Assembly (NCBI GenBank): GCA_017540545.1
Contig: JAFYAV010000001.1
Span: forward strand, 248,001 to 312,000
Reading direction: 5' to 3'
Length of the DNA stretch: 64,000 nt
DNA from: Candidatus Saccharimonadota bacterium
GTDB taxonomy: Bacteria; Patescibacteriota; Saccharimonadia; Saccharimonadales; Saccharimonadaceae
The notes beneath the pieces are model-generated. The model saw only the letters and a program-made list of their open reading frames with translations, did no database searches and had not been told where the DNA came from. Position 1 is the first letter of the stretch, and every line of letters starts with the position of its first letter. Both the position numbers and the translations under genes were made by a program. Of this stretch, positions 1 through 7,732 are shown piece after piece.

Positions 1-323
1 TTATTTTCTTCAAACTCTGCCTTGCTATTCGATTTCGCTCGACGCATAGCGACGTTTTTCCAGTTATTTATTGTCGGGTAATTATAGCGTAACCCATTAC
101 TGGATATTCCGAACTTTCCGCCCTCAATGGCTTTTTTGTAAATTTGGGAGGCATGAAAAAGTGCGCCAAAAGGCACATTTGTTGAATTGAGGCTAGAACC
201 ACCCCATTTATTTGCTTCAACCAAGACTACGCGCAGTCCTGATTCGGCTGCAATTAAGGCCGCTTTACCGCCTGCGTCGCCACTTCCTATGACGGCCAGG
301 TCATAATCGAAACGCTTGCTCAT
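1..323 (-). CDS. FAD/NAD(P)-binding oxidoreductase, N-terminal part (cut by window edge)
   Basis: Reading leftward from the ATG at 323-321, the protein begins MSKRFDYDLAVIGSGDAGG, a Rossmann GxGxxGG dinucleotide-binding motif, followed by an ALIAAESGLRVVLVE strand typical of the pyridine nucleotide-disulfide oxidoreductases (dihydrolipoyl dehydrogenase, mercuric reductase). In that family a CxxxxC redox disulfide follows about 40 residues in. Here the equivalent stretch reads WGGSSLNSTNVPFGAL, with Ser and Asn where the cysteines should be. It is probably a flavoprotein without disulfide chemistry. It starts two bases after the stop of the gene at 325-582, so the two are translationally coupled. 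The C-terminal part lies outside the window. Confidence 0.75.
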   Translation of the reverse strand, partial: MSKRFDYDLAVIGSGDAGGKAALIAAESGLRVVLVEANKWGGSSLNSTNVPFGALFHASQIYKKAIEGGKFGISSNGLRYNYPTINNWKNVAMRRAKSNSKAEFEEN

Positions 324-324
324 C

Positions 325-582
325 TTATATTATTTTATCATGGTTTCGATAAGCAAAAGCGATATCCGGGCTGATTTCGTCAAGCTCTCTACTAATGAAA
401 TTGCGTAAATCGTCTTCCGTAACCATATCTTTGTCGTCTATCCATTTGTCGGTTGCATTTGCAACTCTTTCTGCGACTTGTTCGCCCCATCCTTCCGGCA
501 GGCGCAAAGACTTTGCATGCCGTAGAACGCTCTCTTTTATGCCATCGTGCGTATATTCGTAAGTAATTCTTTTTCTACCCAT
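325..582 (-). CDS. Small ATP-cone-like protein (85 aa)
   Basis: The ATG at 582-580 shares its A with the TGA of the upstream membrane-protein gene (TGATG), so this start is preferred over a TTG twelve bases earlier. The C-terminal half, TEDDLRNFISRELDEISP followed by DIAFAYRNHDK, resembles the last helices of ATP-cone domains found in NrdR and ribonucleotide reductases (xxVxxELxxxDPxxAxxYR). The beta-rich N-terminal part of an ATP cone is only weakly visible. No catalytic motif is seen. It sits between a membrane protein and a flavoprotein in one operon. Function unknown; the ATP-cone similarity is an inference from pattern. Confidence 0.55.
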   Translation of the reverse strand: MGRKRITYEYTHDGIKESVLRHAKSLRLPEGWGEQVAERVANATDKWIDDKDMVTEDDLRNFISRELDEISPDIAFAYRNHDKII

Positions 583-1265
583 CACATTACCCAAAAGGCA
601 ACTACAAATAGCGCCAAGACTACAAATCCACTACTTGCGAATAGCTTAACGAATGCTTTATTTCTTATTCGCCACTTCTGTGCCGCAATCGCATTTTTGC
701 CAGTTTTAATGCCAATCTTAAGTGCAACCATCGGCGCAGCTACAATTGCTACGTAGAGCAGAGCAGCTACAAGCGGCATGCGGACACTAATTAAACAATT
801 TGCGACGATAAAATATATCACCAGAGATATCGGCAGCTCCGCGAAAGCGCTAAGCATCCCAAGCGAGAAGGCTTCGATATCGTCATTTGCAGATTTGGCT
901 CGGCGAGTTATGTATCGAGAAACGCTTTTTGGCAACCATAACTCCGTTCCGTTCCCGTCTCGAAAATATCCTAGCAACATCACCAATGCACAGGCCATCA
1001 AGGCCCCAACCGCGACCATCATCCACTCTTGCGGAATCGGTCCGCCTAAAATATTTCGAAGCACGAACGCGCCCGCACACACGATTACGAAGCTAATAGC
1101 GCTCGCCCCCCAGATATAGCTCTTGGCCAAGTAGCGCGTTTTGCGACGTTTATGGCGCCCCATACTAGAGTGATACAACAAAACAAGACCGCCCAAACTT
1201 AACTGAAGGGAAGCTTGAATAACGCCCGCCAGGACTATAGTAGCGATACTTAACAAATCGCTCAT
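582..1265 (-). CDS. Polytopic membrane protein of unknown function (227 aa)
   Basis: First gene of a three-gene minus-strand operon. The protein has about six hydrophobic segments: one at the N-terminus (LLSIATIVLAGVIQASLQLS), two around residues 50-100, and three in the C-terminal half. A short cytoplasmic-looking loop rich in Lys/Arg lies between segments 1 and 2. The layout and the FSLGMLSAFAELPISL stretch recall GAP/Sap- or LysE-type small transporters, but no diagnostic motif is present. The ATG at 1265 lies six bases downstream of a TAAACT -10-like box, so the message is probably leaderless. It ends in TGA, overlapping the next start. Confidence 0.6.
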   Translation of the reverse strand: MSDLLSIATIVLAGVIQASLQLSLGGLVLLYHSSMGRHKRRKTRYLAKSYIWGASAISFVIVCAGAFVLRNILGGPIPQEWMMVAVGALMACALVMLLGYFRDGNGTELWLPKSVSRYITRRAKSANDDIEAFSLGMLSAFAELPISLVIYFIVANCLISVRMPLVAALLYVAIVAAPMVALKIGIKTGKNAIAAQKWRIRNKAFVKLFASSGFVVLALFVVAFWVM

Positions 1266-1271
1266 GGTTTC

Positions 1272-1277
1272 AGTTTA
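1272..1277 (-). promoter_or_regulatory. -10 box for the 1-1265 operon
   Basis: On the minus strand TAAACT sits six bases before the ATG at 1265. This spacing recurs before many first genes in the window and implies transcription starting at or next to the start codon. Confidence 0.45.
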
Positions 1278-1341
1278 ACATGCTTAAGAAAATAATGCAC
1301 TTATGCTTGGGGTGTGCCGTCGGGCGAGCTATGCTTGTGAT

Positions 1342-2895
1342 ATGAAAAGAATGGTTTATTTGTGTTCAATAATAATCTTAGCGGCCTGTTTTATTTGAGC
1401 CGCCCCATCGTTCGCCGATGCTGACGCACCTTCGTCGCCCCTACGAATCTATGCAATTAATGCCGGTTATAAGGATGGCGATTCTAGCCAGAAGTACGAC
1501 TTTATTGAGCTTGAGCATCTTGGCAATACAGACCTCGATTTAGCGCCATATCGCCTAGTGTATACAAATAGTTCTGGCAACTTTGGTGGCGAGATATCGT
1601 TCGCAGAGAATCTTGCACTATCTTCTGATCGTCTCGTTCTGGGCGCCTCGGTTAATCCCCAGTTTAATGCCATCGAAGACGATGTCTATGTGTACAATTT
1701 TGGATCTGCTGGTCTCGCTTCCACTGCGGGGAAGATCGAGCTATATTTTGGCGATATTGTAATTGATGAGATTTGTTGGGGTAAACTCGAGTGCGCCAAT
1801 AATTACGCAAAATTCTCTACTAAAGAAGAGGATAATTACTCACTCGTGCGCTGCGCAGAGGAATGTCTCGGCGGTGCTCCATTTGATATGCAAAAATATT
1901 ATCCCGAACCGGATTTTGGCAGTATTACGGAAATTGCCAACGAGCCATCTTCCTCCGAACCATCCATGTTCGAACCTGAGTCGGGGCCTGGACCGAGTAT
2001 AGATAAATCTTCCTGCGAAGGCGTCATCTTTAGCGAAATATACAGTTATTATATTAATTCCATCACAGAGCAGTTCGTCGAGCTTTATAACCCGACGCAA
2101 AAAGATATCCTACTTGATTCATGTCTATTGGAGTACAAGACGACATCAATTGTTTTAAACGGAATTATCGCCTCTAGTGGCTACTACGTTTTTCGGGATA
2201 GCAATCTTGCCTTAACGAAGAATCCGACCACCTCCAATACAATCAGTATCAGAAACGGGCAGGGCGATATCATTGCGACTGTCGGCTATCCGCACGGTCA
2301 AAAGAAAGGTGCATCTTATGCCGTATTTGATATAAACTCCAATAATCCGTCTTGGCGCCAGACTTATGCGCCCACGCCAGGAGCCCTTAACGATTATCAG
2401 GAATTTCAAACCTGCCCATCCGATAAAGTCATTAATCCATCAACTGGCAACTGTATTAAGAAACAAGAGGAGGCTACTACTAAATGTCCAACCGGCAAAT
2501 ACCTCAATCCGCTCACTGGGCGCTGCAAATCTATCACGTCAAGCTCGTCGCTTGCGGCCTGCAAAGATGGATATGAACGCAATCCAGAAACCAATCGTTG
2601 CCGTAAAATATCGACCATTAGTAGTACCGAACCTACTCCGTGTAAAGACGGCTATGAGCGTAATCCTGAGACTAACAGGTGTCGCAAGATCCGCGAGAAT
2701 ATTGGTGAGTCTGTCGACTATGCGCCAACCCCAACGGAAGACGGAAGCTCCAATTACCAAAATCCCAAGATATTCACCGCTGTGGCGGCGATAGCTGCCG
2801 CTGCGCTCTTGGCTGCAACGTATGTTATATACCAATATCGACGCGAACTTCGTAAGGCTCTTCGGTTCGTATTGTCGAAGTTGCGTAGGGTATAA
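1342..2895 (+). CDS. Lamin-tail-domain surface protein with in-frame TGA in the signal peptide
   Basis: From ATG 1342 the frame reads a signal peptide (MKRMVYLCSIIILAACFI), a TGA at 1396-1398, and then AAPSFADA before the mature protein; the frame is open from there to TAA at 2893. The mature part has two lamin-tail-like (LTD) beta domains, at about residues 30-140 and 220-340 (FIELEHLGNTDLDL; QFVELYNPTQKDILLDS). These are followed by four short cysteine repeats of the form CxxGxxxNPxTxxCxK, and a C-terminal membrane helix with a basic tail. It is probably displayed on the surface, anchored by its C-terminus. A start after the TGA (first candidate GTG at 1558) would lose the signal peptide and part of LTD 1, so the longer frame seems to be the real gene, whether read through or recently damaged. 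Confidence 0.6.
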
Positions 2896-2902
2896 TGGTG
2901 GC

Positions 2903-3397
2903 ATGTCTACCAAGCGTATTCTCGGGATTGATCCCGGCACTGGCATATGCGGCTTCGGTGTTGTAGAATTTACAACACACAAGCGTCCGCGCATGATTAC
3001 GGCTGGCATTGTTACTACTCCAGCTCATACGCCACTCGCCGACCGCCTACTAGATATTTATGAATCTTTGAACGAAATCATCGCCGAGACACATCCTGAT
3101 GAGTTTTCTATCGAAAAATTATATTTTAATCAGAACATCACCACCGGTATAACTGTTGCCGAAGCGCGTGGAGTTTGTATTTTAACGGCCAGGCAACATG
3201 ATCTCCCCATTTATGAATACACCCCACTCCAAATCAAACAGACGTTAACTGGGTATGGTCGTGCCAAGAAAAAAGAGATGCAGGAAGCGGTCCGTGTTTT
3301 TCTTAATATGGAACAAATCGTCAAGCCAGATGACGCCGCCGATGCCTTAGCTGCTGCCATCACTCATGCGTTAATGACACGCGTCTCCTATAGGTAG
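2903..3397 (+). CDS. ruvC: RuvC Holliday junction resolvase
   Basis: A 164-aa protein starting MSTKRILGIDPGTGICG. RuvC cuts Holliday junctions symmetrically as a dimer, working with RuvAB. All four metal-binding acidic residues of the RNase H-like fold can be seen: D10 in GIDPGT, E71 in SIEKLYF, and D144/D147 in KPDDAADALA. Length is normal for the family. The ATG at 2903 is chosen because it gives the canonical RuvC N-terminus; a TATAAT box (2891-2896) lies six bases before it, inside the end of the upstream gene, so the transcript is probably leaderless. ruvA follows at once with its own box. Confidence 0.95.
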   Translation: MSTKRILGIDPGTGICGFGVVEFTTHKRPRMITAGIVTTPAHTPLADRLLDIYESLNEIIAETHPDEFSIEKLYFNQNITTGITVAEARGVCILTARQHDLPIYEYTPLQIKQTLTGYGRAKKKEMQEAVRVFLNMEQIVKPDDAADALAAAITHALMTRVSYR

Positions 3398-3426
3398 TCA
3401 AACTAAAAATCTTGTATAATCATCCT

Positions 3427-4005
3427 ATGATTGCTCATGTTCGCGGCCAAGTCGCCGAAAAGTTCGCCAATTCCGTCATTATCGATGTTCAGGGAGTCGG
3501 TTATGAAGTTGCTCTTTCGGCTATCGATTTTGATAGCATTAATCTTGAAGATGACATAAAACTTTATACCTATCATCATATCCGAGAACAATCCGAAGAG
3601 CTTTTTGGCTTTTCTAGTCTTGCTGCCAAGAAGCTTTTTGAATTATTGATTACAGTGCAGGGGATTGGTCCAAAGGCTGCCATGGCCATTCTGAGCCTTG
3701 CGCCTACCGAAGAGGTGCGCAACGCAATTGCCAATGCGGATACTTCATATATTTCTAAAGCAAGCGGTGTTGGCAAAAAATCTGCCGAACGCGTTATAGT
3801 CGACCTCAAAGACAAAGTTGGCCTACCTACTTATTATGGTCGCAAGGCTGAGCTAGAGCAGCAAAAGCTGCCAGAAAATGACGACGCACTAGACGCATTG
3901 ATGGCACTCGGTTTTACGCTAGCGGACGCCACAAAGGCTCTAGACGGTATAGATATCGAATTGCCGGTCGAAAACCGCATTAGAGAGGCTCTCAAGAAGC
4001 GCTAG
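3427..4005 (+). CDS. ruvA: RuvA Holliday junction branch-migration subunit
   Basis: A 192-aa protein beginning MIAHVRGQVAEKF. RuvA tetramers bind the four-way junction and load the RuvB motor. The N-terminal OB fold, two helix-hairpin-helix motifs (LFELLITVQGIGPKAAMAIL and SKASGVGKKSAERVIVDLK) and the C-terminal domain III (DDALDALMALGFTLADATKAL), which contacts RuvB, are all present. A TATAAT at 3415-3420 lies six bases before the ATG, giving a likely leaderless mRNA. ruvB is not adjacent but lies at 10353-11351 on the other strand. Confidence 0.95.
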   Translation: MIAHVRGQVAEKFANSVIIDVQGVGYEVALSAIDFDSINLEDDIKLYTYHHIREQSEELFGFSSLAAKKLFELLITVQGIGPKAAMAILSLAPTEEVRNAIANADTSYISKASGVGKKSAERVIVDLKDKVGLPTYYGRKAELEQQKLPENDDALDALMALGFTLADATKALDGIDIELPVENRIREALKKR

Positions 4006-4024
4006 GCCATATAAAAGCTTATGC

Positions 4025-4053
4025 TTGAATCCCCCACATTTGTTTGCTATAAT
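4025..4053 (+). promoter_or_regulatory. Strong extended -10 promoter
   Basis: TTGAAT (4025-4030), a 17-base spacer, and TATAAT (4048-4053) preceded by TGC. This is the best sigma70-like promoter in the area. It drives the short unit that carries the 23-codon ORF and ends in the perfect hairpin at 4216-4246. Confidence 0.6.
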
Positions 4054-4136
4054 GCTTATTGTCGCTTCAAAAAACCGTATTTTCGGTAGGGGACAAAGGT
4101 CGTTTAAGGCGATACATTACTAAGCAGGAGAAAACC

Positions 4137-4208
4137 ATGAAAAAGCGTACTCGTAAGGGGACGCTACGAGTGGATACACTTCGATGGAATGAATACATCG
4201 AAATGTAG
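4137..4208 (+). CDS. Possible 23-aa basic peptide
   Basis: ATG at 4137 follows a good Shine-Dalgarno (AAGCAGGAG, about six bases upstream). The frame encodes MKKRTRKGTLRV followed by DTLRWNEYIEM and a TAG. The N-terminus is strongly basic and the C-terminus acidic. The unit has its own promoter, a 77-nt leader that can fold (TTGTC pairs with GACAA around an ACCG/CGGT hairpin), and a terminator. It could be a small protein gene, or the ORF may be incidental in a small regulatory RNA. I do not recognise the peptide. The dedicated promoter, SD and terminator are seen directly; that it is translated is inference. Confidence 0.45.
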   Translation: MKKRTRKGTLRVDTLRWNEYIEM

Positions 4209-4215
4209 TAATATT

Positions 4216-4246
4216 CAGAAAACTTCCCATTCCGGGAAGTTTTCTG
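4216..4246. terminator. Bidirectional intrinsic terminator
   Basis: A perfect 13-bp inverted repeat, CAGAAAACTTCCC and GGGAAGTTTTCTG, around a five-base loop. It lies between the converging small-ORF unit and the DsbA-like gene. Confidence 0.75.
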
Positions 4247-4278
4247 TTGCTTCTAAAATCGATATCTTCTCGAAATCT

Positions 4279-5007
4279 TTACTTATTCTCCGAGCTGTCG
4301 TTAAGCTGTTTTTCGACCATTTTCTTGATATCTTTTACGACATCTTCGAATGATTTTTGTTCGCCAGACTCATTATTGCCTGCAATGTCGACTTTTTCGC
4401 CATTCACGAAAATCGATGGGGTGGCATCTACGCCCGACCTCTCCTTACCTAAGTTGTAGTCGAAACTAATCTTTTTATCGATATCCGAATCGTTCATGTC
4501 TAGGCGTAGCTGCTCTTCGTTTCCATCCGGCGCGATTTCTTTAAAAATCTTCACGTAGACATCGGTACGTTCTTGCCCCGTAGCCTCTAGCCAATCTGAG
4601 CGGTTTTCGTAGAGCGCCTCTAGCATCTCCCAGTAGAAATCCTGCTTCGCAGCACTTTCGATTGCCGCTGCCGCTGAGCGCGAATTCGGATGCGACTGTA
4701 GTGGAAAGTGTCGGAACACGAAAGCGACTCTGTCGCCATACTCTTCGTATAATTTCGTCATGTATGGCATCATCGAAGCACAGCCTGGGCACGATAAGTC
4801 AGCGTATTCCACAATGATCACTTTTGAGTCGGCCTTACCGCGAACATGATCGCCAATGTTGCCATTATTATCGTCCGCAGCAATAATCGTGTTTGCGTCA
4901 TACTTGCTAAAATCCATCTTGCCACTTCGGTTATTCATCGACCACAAGACCAAGCCGCCAAAGCAGAGAACTAAAACGGCAACCGCCACCACAGTAAATT
5001 TGTTCAT
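4279..5007 (-). CDS. Membrane-anchored DsbA-like thiol oxidoreductase
   Basis: A 242-aa protein with one N-terminal membrane anchor (residues 4-23) and an extracellular thioredoxin/DsbA fold. The active site CPGC is at residues 73-76 in EYADLSCPGCASM, and the cis-proline loop is in GVDATPSIFVNG. It likely oxidises or isomerises disulfides in exported proteins; the cysteine-rich repeats of the 1342-2895 protein and the pilins are candidate substrates. The start is supported by a GGGAG Shine-Dalgarno upstream of ATG 5007. The upstream region holds back-to-back TATAAT boxes at about 5040-5052, shared with the divergent CBS gene. Confidence 0.85.
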   Translation of the reverse strand: MNKFTVVAVAVLVLCFGGLVLWSMNNRSGKMDFSKYDANTIIAADDNNGNIGDHVRGKADSKVIIVEYADLSCPGCASMMPYMTKLYEEYGDRVAFVFRHFPLQSHPNSRSAAAAIESAAKQDFYWEMLEALYENRSDWLEATGQERTDVYVKIFKEIAPDGNEEQLRLDMNDSDIDKKISFDYNLGKERSGVDATPSIFVNGEKVDIAGNNESGEQKSFEDVVKDIKKMVEKQLNDSSENK

Positions 5008-5075
5008 TAATTACTCCCGATTTCCTCACTTAATAAGATGATATAATTATAACACGAGGAACGGAGTAAAACATT

Positions 5076-5735
5076 ATGGCAAGTCAGGGCAAAAAGTCAC
5101 TCTTCTATAGAATCATGGCCAAGTTTACGGCCGCTATTGATCCGAAGCTCGAAAAATATCGTCCCCCCAAGAAGAAAGAACCCCCGTTCACGCCTAAAAC
5201 TGAAGAAGAACTTATTGGCGTTATCAAGCGTACGCCCAAAACTCTACTCGATGCTAAAACTCGCAATCTGCTTGCTAGTGCTATGGCTTTTGATAAAATG
5301 GCAGTCTCTGTCATTATGTCGCCAAAACGCGACATGGAATTCTTGCATGAAACTGATTTTCTTGGTCCACTCACGTTCGACAAGCTCTACAAATCTGGCG
5401 CTACTCGTTTTCCTGTACTTAATCAGGACGATCAAGTTTGCGGAGTTCTCAATACTAACAATGTTGACCCGCTCGCCATCACGGAGGAGACTCCGATTAC
5501 CAAATATATGAGTACCGACGTTTTCTTCGTGCGTGCAGACTATACCCTCGAAATGCTCCTTGCCACTTTTCTCCGCACGGATAGCTCTTACTGTATTGTG
5601 ATTAATCGCGACGAGAATATCGAGGGCTTCGTAACGCTCGACACGCTTATGTTTGTTTTATTTGGTCGCGATATTACCGATTCATTCGACAACGACAGTA
5701 ACGCCTCTGCCGTTGCAAAACGTAGTGAGAAATAA
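5076..5735 (+). CDS. CBS-domain pair protein
   Basis: A 219-aa soluble protein. After a basic, proline-rich N-terminus (residues 1-60), two CBS modules can be seen, around residues 70-135 (VSVIMSPKRDMEF ... GVLNTNNVDP) and 140-205 (ITKYMSTDVFFVRAD ... EGFVTLDTLMFVLFG). The arrangement resembles the CBS pair of CorC/CNNM-type proteins, but the membrane domain is missing. CBS pairs bind adenine nucleotides and act as energy or ion sensors. It starts at ATG 5076 with a GGAACGGAG ribosome site, and is followed closely by a transporter gene with its own -10 box. Confidence 0.75.
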   Translation: MASQGKKSLFYRIMAKFTAAIDPKLEKYRPPKKKEPPFTPKTEEELIGVIKRTPKTLLDAKTRNLLASAMAFDKMAVSVIMSPKRDMEFLHETDFLGPLTFDKLYKSGATRFPVLNQDDQVCGVLNTNNVDPLAITEETPITKYMSTDVFFVRADYTLEMLLATFLRTDSSYCIVINRDENIEGFVTLDTLMFVLFGRDITDSFDNDSNASAVAKRSEK

Positions 5736-5762
5736 GCATAACCTTTGTGTTAAAATAGTTTT

Positions 5763-6713
5763 ATGTGGTGGCTAATTCTTCCCGTTGCTGCATCAGTTTT
5801 TTATTGCTTTGACGGATACATCCAAAACTATCTTACCGATGTTGCGCTACCTAAGAAGCGCGCCGGCTCTCTGGCGATCATGCACGCTCTCGGCTTTTTC
5901 GTGTCCATTATTGCCTTAATCGCCATCTTTGGTCGTGCTGTTTTTATGATGCCGCTCGGCAACGCGCTTGGTTTGATGCTGGCCGGCGTAATTAATGTCA
6001 TTGGCGCCATCTTTTACTACAAGGCAATTCAAAAAGGCGACAATATTGATGTCACGATTTTTGGCCAAGTCGCGCCACTCATGTCTATTGGTCTCGGCGT
6101 ACTTTTACTTGGCGAATCAATCAATTCCAACCAAAGCCTTGGCTTTGTCATGATTATGGCTGCGACGCTCATTGTAATCTTCGGTACGAGCAGCAAACGC
6201 GAGAAACATAGCCCCAATGTCGATGTGGCGTTAACTACAATTGTGTATTGCTTTTTTTCGATTCTTTCAGATATCGTCTATGCGTTGTTTATTGGCGACC
6301 GCATCGCGGACTATACCTTGTTCGCTCAAGGATTCTTCTTCTTTCAGCTCGGTTCGCTACTCGCGGTTGTTCTGTGTTTTATCTTCTTCGATTCGTGGCG
6401 CAAAGCGCTCAAGCGCACCTTCTTCACGAGCAAGAAGCACCATTTTTATCTTTTGGCCGAACTTGCGGATAATGTTGCCCTGCTTGGCGGAGAGATTTTT
6501 TATAAATTTGCACTCATTGTTGCGCCAGTTGTTTCACTCTTGGCGCCAATTGCGCGCGTCTCTAACCTCTTCGTCTCATTCTTCATTGTTTTGTTCCTAG
6601 GTCGCGCTTTCCCGAAGTTTATTACCGCCAAGCGCATGACGAAAAAAATCATTCTCTACTATCTGGTTGCTGCCATTATTATTATGGTCGGTATTATTTT
6701 AATGAATTCTTAG
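5763..6713 (+). CDS. EamA/DMT-family transporter
   Basis: A 316-aa protein with about ten hydrophobic segments arranged as two five-helix halves. The end of half one shows the EamA signature (GQVAPLMSIGLGVLLLGESI). The substrate cannot be told; family members export amino acids, nucleosides or other metabolites. A TAAAAT -10-like box at 5751-5756 is six bases before the ATG, so translation is probably leaderless. Nothing odd in length or composition. Confidence 0.8.
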   Translation: MWWLILPVAASVFYCFDGYIQNYLTDVALPKKRAGSLAIMHALGFFVSIIALIAIFGRAVFMMPLGNALGLMLAGVINVIGAIFYYKAIQKGDNIDVTIFGQVAPLMSIGLGVLLLGESINSNQSLGFVMIMAATLIVIFGTSSKREKHSPNVDVALTTIVYCFFSILSDIVYALFIGDRIADYTLFAQGFFFFQLGSLLAVVLCFIFFDSWRKALKRTFFTSKKHHFYLLAELADNVALLGGEIFYKFALIVAPVVSLLAPIARVSNLFVSFFIVLFLGRAFPKFITAKRMTKKIILYYLVAAIIIMVGIILMNS

Positions 6714-6754
6714 CACTCTTGACCTATAGACTGCTAAAATATATAATCTAATCC

Positions 6755-7651
6755 ATGAGCAAAAGAGACTATTACGAAGTTCTCGGCGTGGGGAAGGATG
6801 CATCTGATGACGAAATCAAAAAAGCTTTTCGTAAGCTTGCTATTAAATATCATCCCGACAAGAATCCTGGCGACAAGGAAGCTGAAGCGAAGTTCAAGGA
6901 AGCTAATGAGGCATATTCTGTCCTAAGCGATAAAACCAAGCGTCAGCGCTATGATCAATTCGGTCACGCCGGTGTCGGCGGTGCCGGTGGTGGTGCGGGT
7001 GGTAATCCATTCGAAGGTTTCAATTTCAACGGCCAGAGTTTCAATTTCGATTTTGGCGGTGGCGGCTTTGGCGGCCTCGACGATATTCTTGGCGCCATGT
7101 TTGGCGGCGGCTTTCGCGGCGTGCGTCGTGGGCGCGATTATCGCACTAGTACCACGATAGATTTCAAAGAAGCTATTTTCGGTTGTACGAAAAACATCAG
7201 CGTCGATGGTGAGCAGATTAAGCTCAAGATTCCTGCCGGCATCTACGATGGCCAATCGATTCGCATCAATGGCAAAGGCGGCCCCGCTCCGCAAGAAGGT
7301 GGCCAACGAGGCGACCTTTATGTCGAGGTGCGCGTCCGCGCGCATAAATATCTCACACGCGAAGGTGATTTGATTCTCTCTGAAGTTACTATTTCCATGG
7401 TAGAGGCCGTACTTGGCACGGAAGTTGACGTTGAGACCGTTGACGGGGAAGTGACTATGAAAATCCCAGCCGGCACTCAGCCGGGCACAAACTTTAAACT
7501 ATCTGGCCATGGCGCTCCGCGGCTTGGCTCAGACGAACGCGGCCCACACATTGTTACGGTCAACGTTGAGATTCCGAAGAATATCAATCGCAAGCAGAAA
7601 GAGCTTATCGAAGAATTTGATAAGGCCAAGAAACGTTCCATTTTCGGCTAA
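6755..7651 (+). CDS. dnaJ: DnaJ-family co-chaperone without zinc finger (CbpA-like)
   Basis: A 298-aa J-domain protein. The HPD motif that stimulates DnaK is at residues 33-35 (YHPDKNPGD). A Gly/Phe-rich linker spans roughly 70-125. Two beta-sandwich substrate-binding domains follow ([39 protein letters not shown]). The four CxxCxGxG repeats of classical DnaJ are absent, making this a type II (CbpA-like) co-chaperone. It may be the only DnaJ or an accessory one; dnaK is not in the window. TATAAT at 6742-6747 lies seven bases before the ATG. Confidence 0.88.
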   Translation: MSKRDYYEVLGVGKDASDDEIKKAFRKLAIKYHPDKNPGDKEAEAKFKEANEAYSVLSDKTKRQRYDQFGHAGVGGAGGGAGGNPFEGFNFNGQSFNFDFGGGGFGGLDDILGAMFGGGFRGVRRGRDYRTSTTIDFKEAIFGCTKNISVDGEQIKLKIPAGIYDGQSIRINGKGGPAPQEGGQRGDLYVEVRVRAHKYLTREGDLILSEVTISMVEAVLGTEVDVETVDGEVTMKIPAGTQPGTNFKLSGHGAPRLGSDERGPHIVTVNVEIPKNINRKQKELIEEFDKAKKRSIFG

Positions 7652-7670
7652 ATCACTAGCGGTGAGCCGA

Positions 7671-7699
7671 TTGACTTTTTGAGGTCTCTCACCTATACT
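7671..7699 (+). promoter_or_regulatory. Promoter of the repeat surface protein
   Basis: TTGACT (7671-7676), 17-base spacer, TATACT (7694-7699). A TCACCT/AGGTGA inverted repeat overlaps the -10 and could form a small hairpin in the leader. Confidence 0.55.
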
Positions 7700-7732
7700 A
7701 CCCTGCATAGAGAGGTGAAATAAACAGTTAAA

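Noticed and set aside
2539-3009. A 156-codon minus-strand frame spanning the end of the lamin-tail gene and the start of ruvC
   Set aside because: It lies antisense to two well-supported genes and has no domain or start signal.
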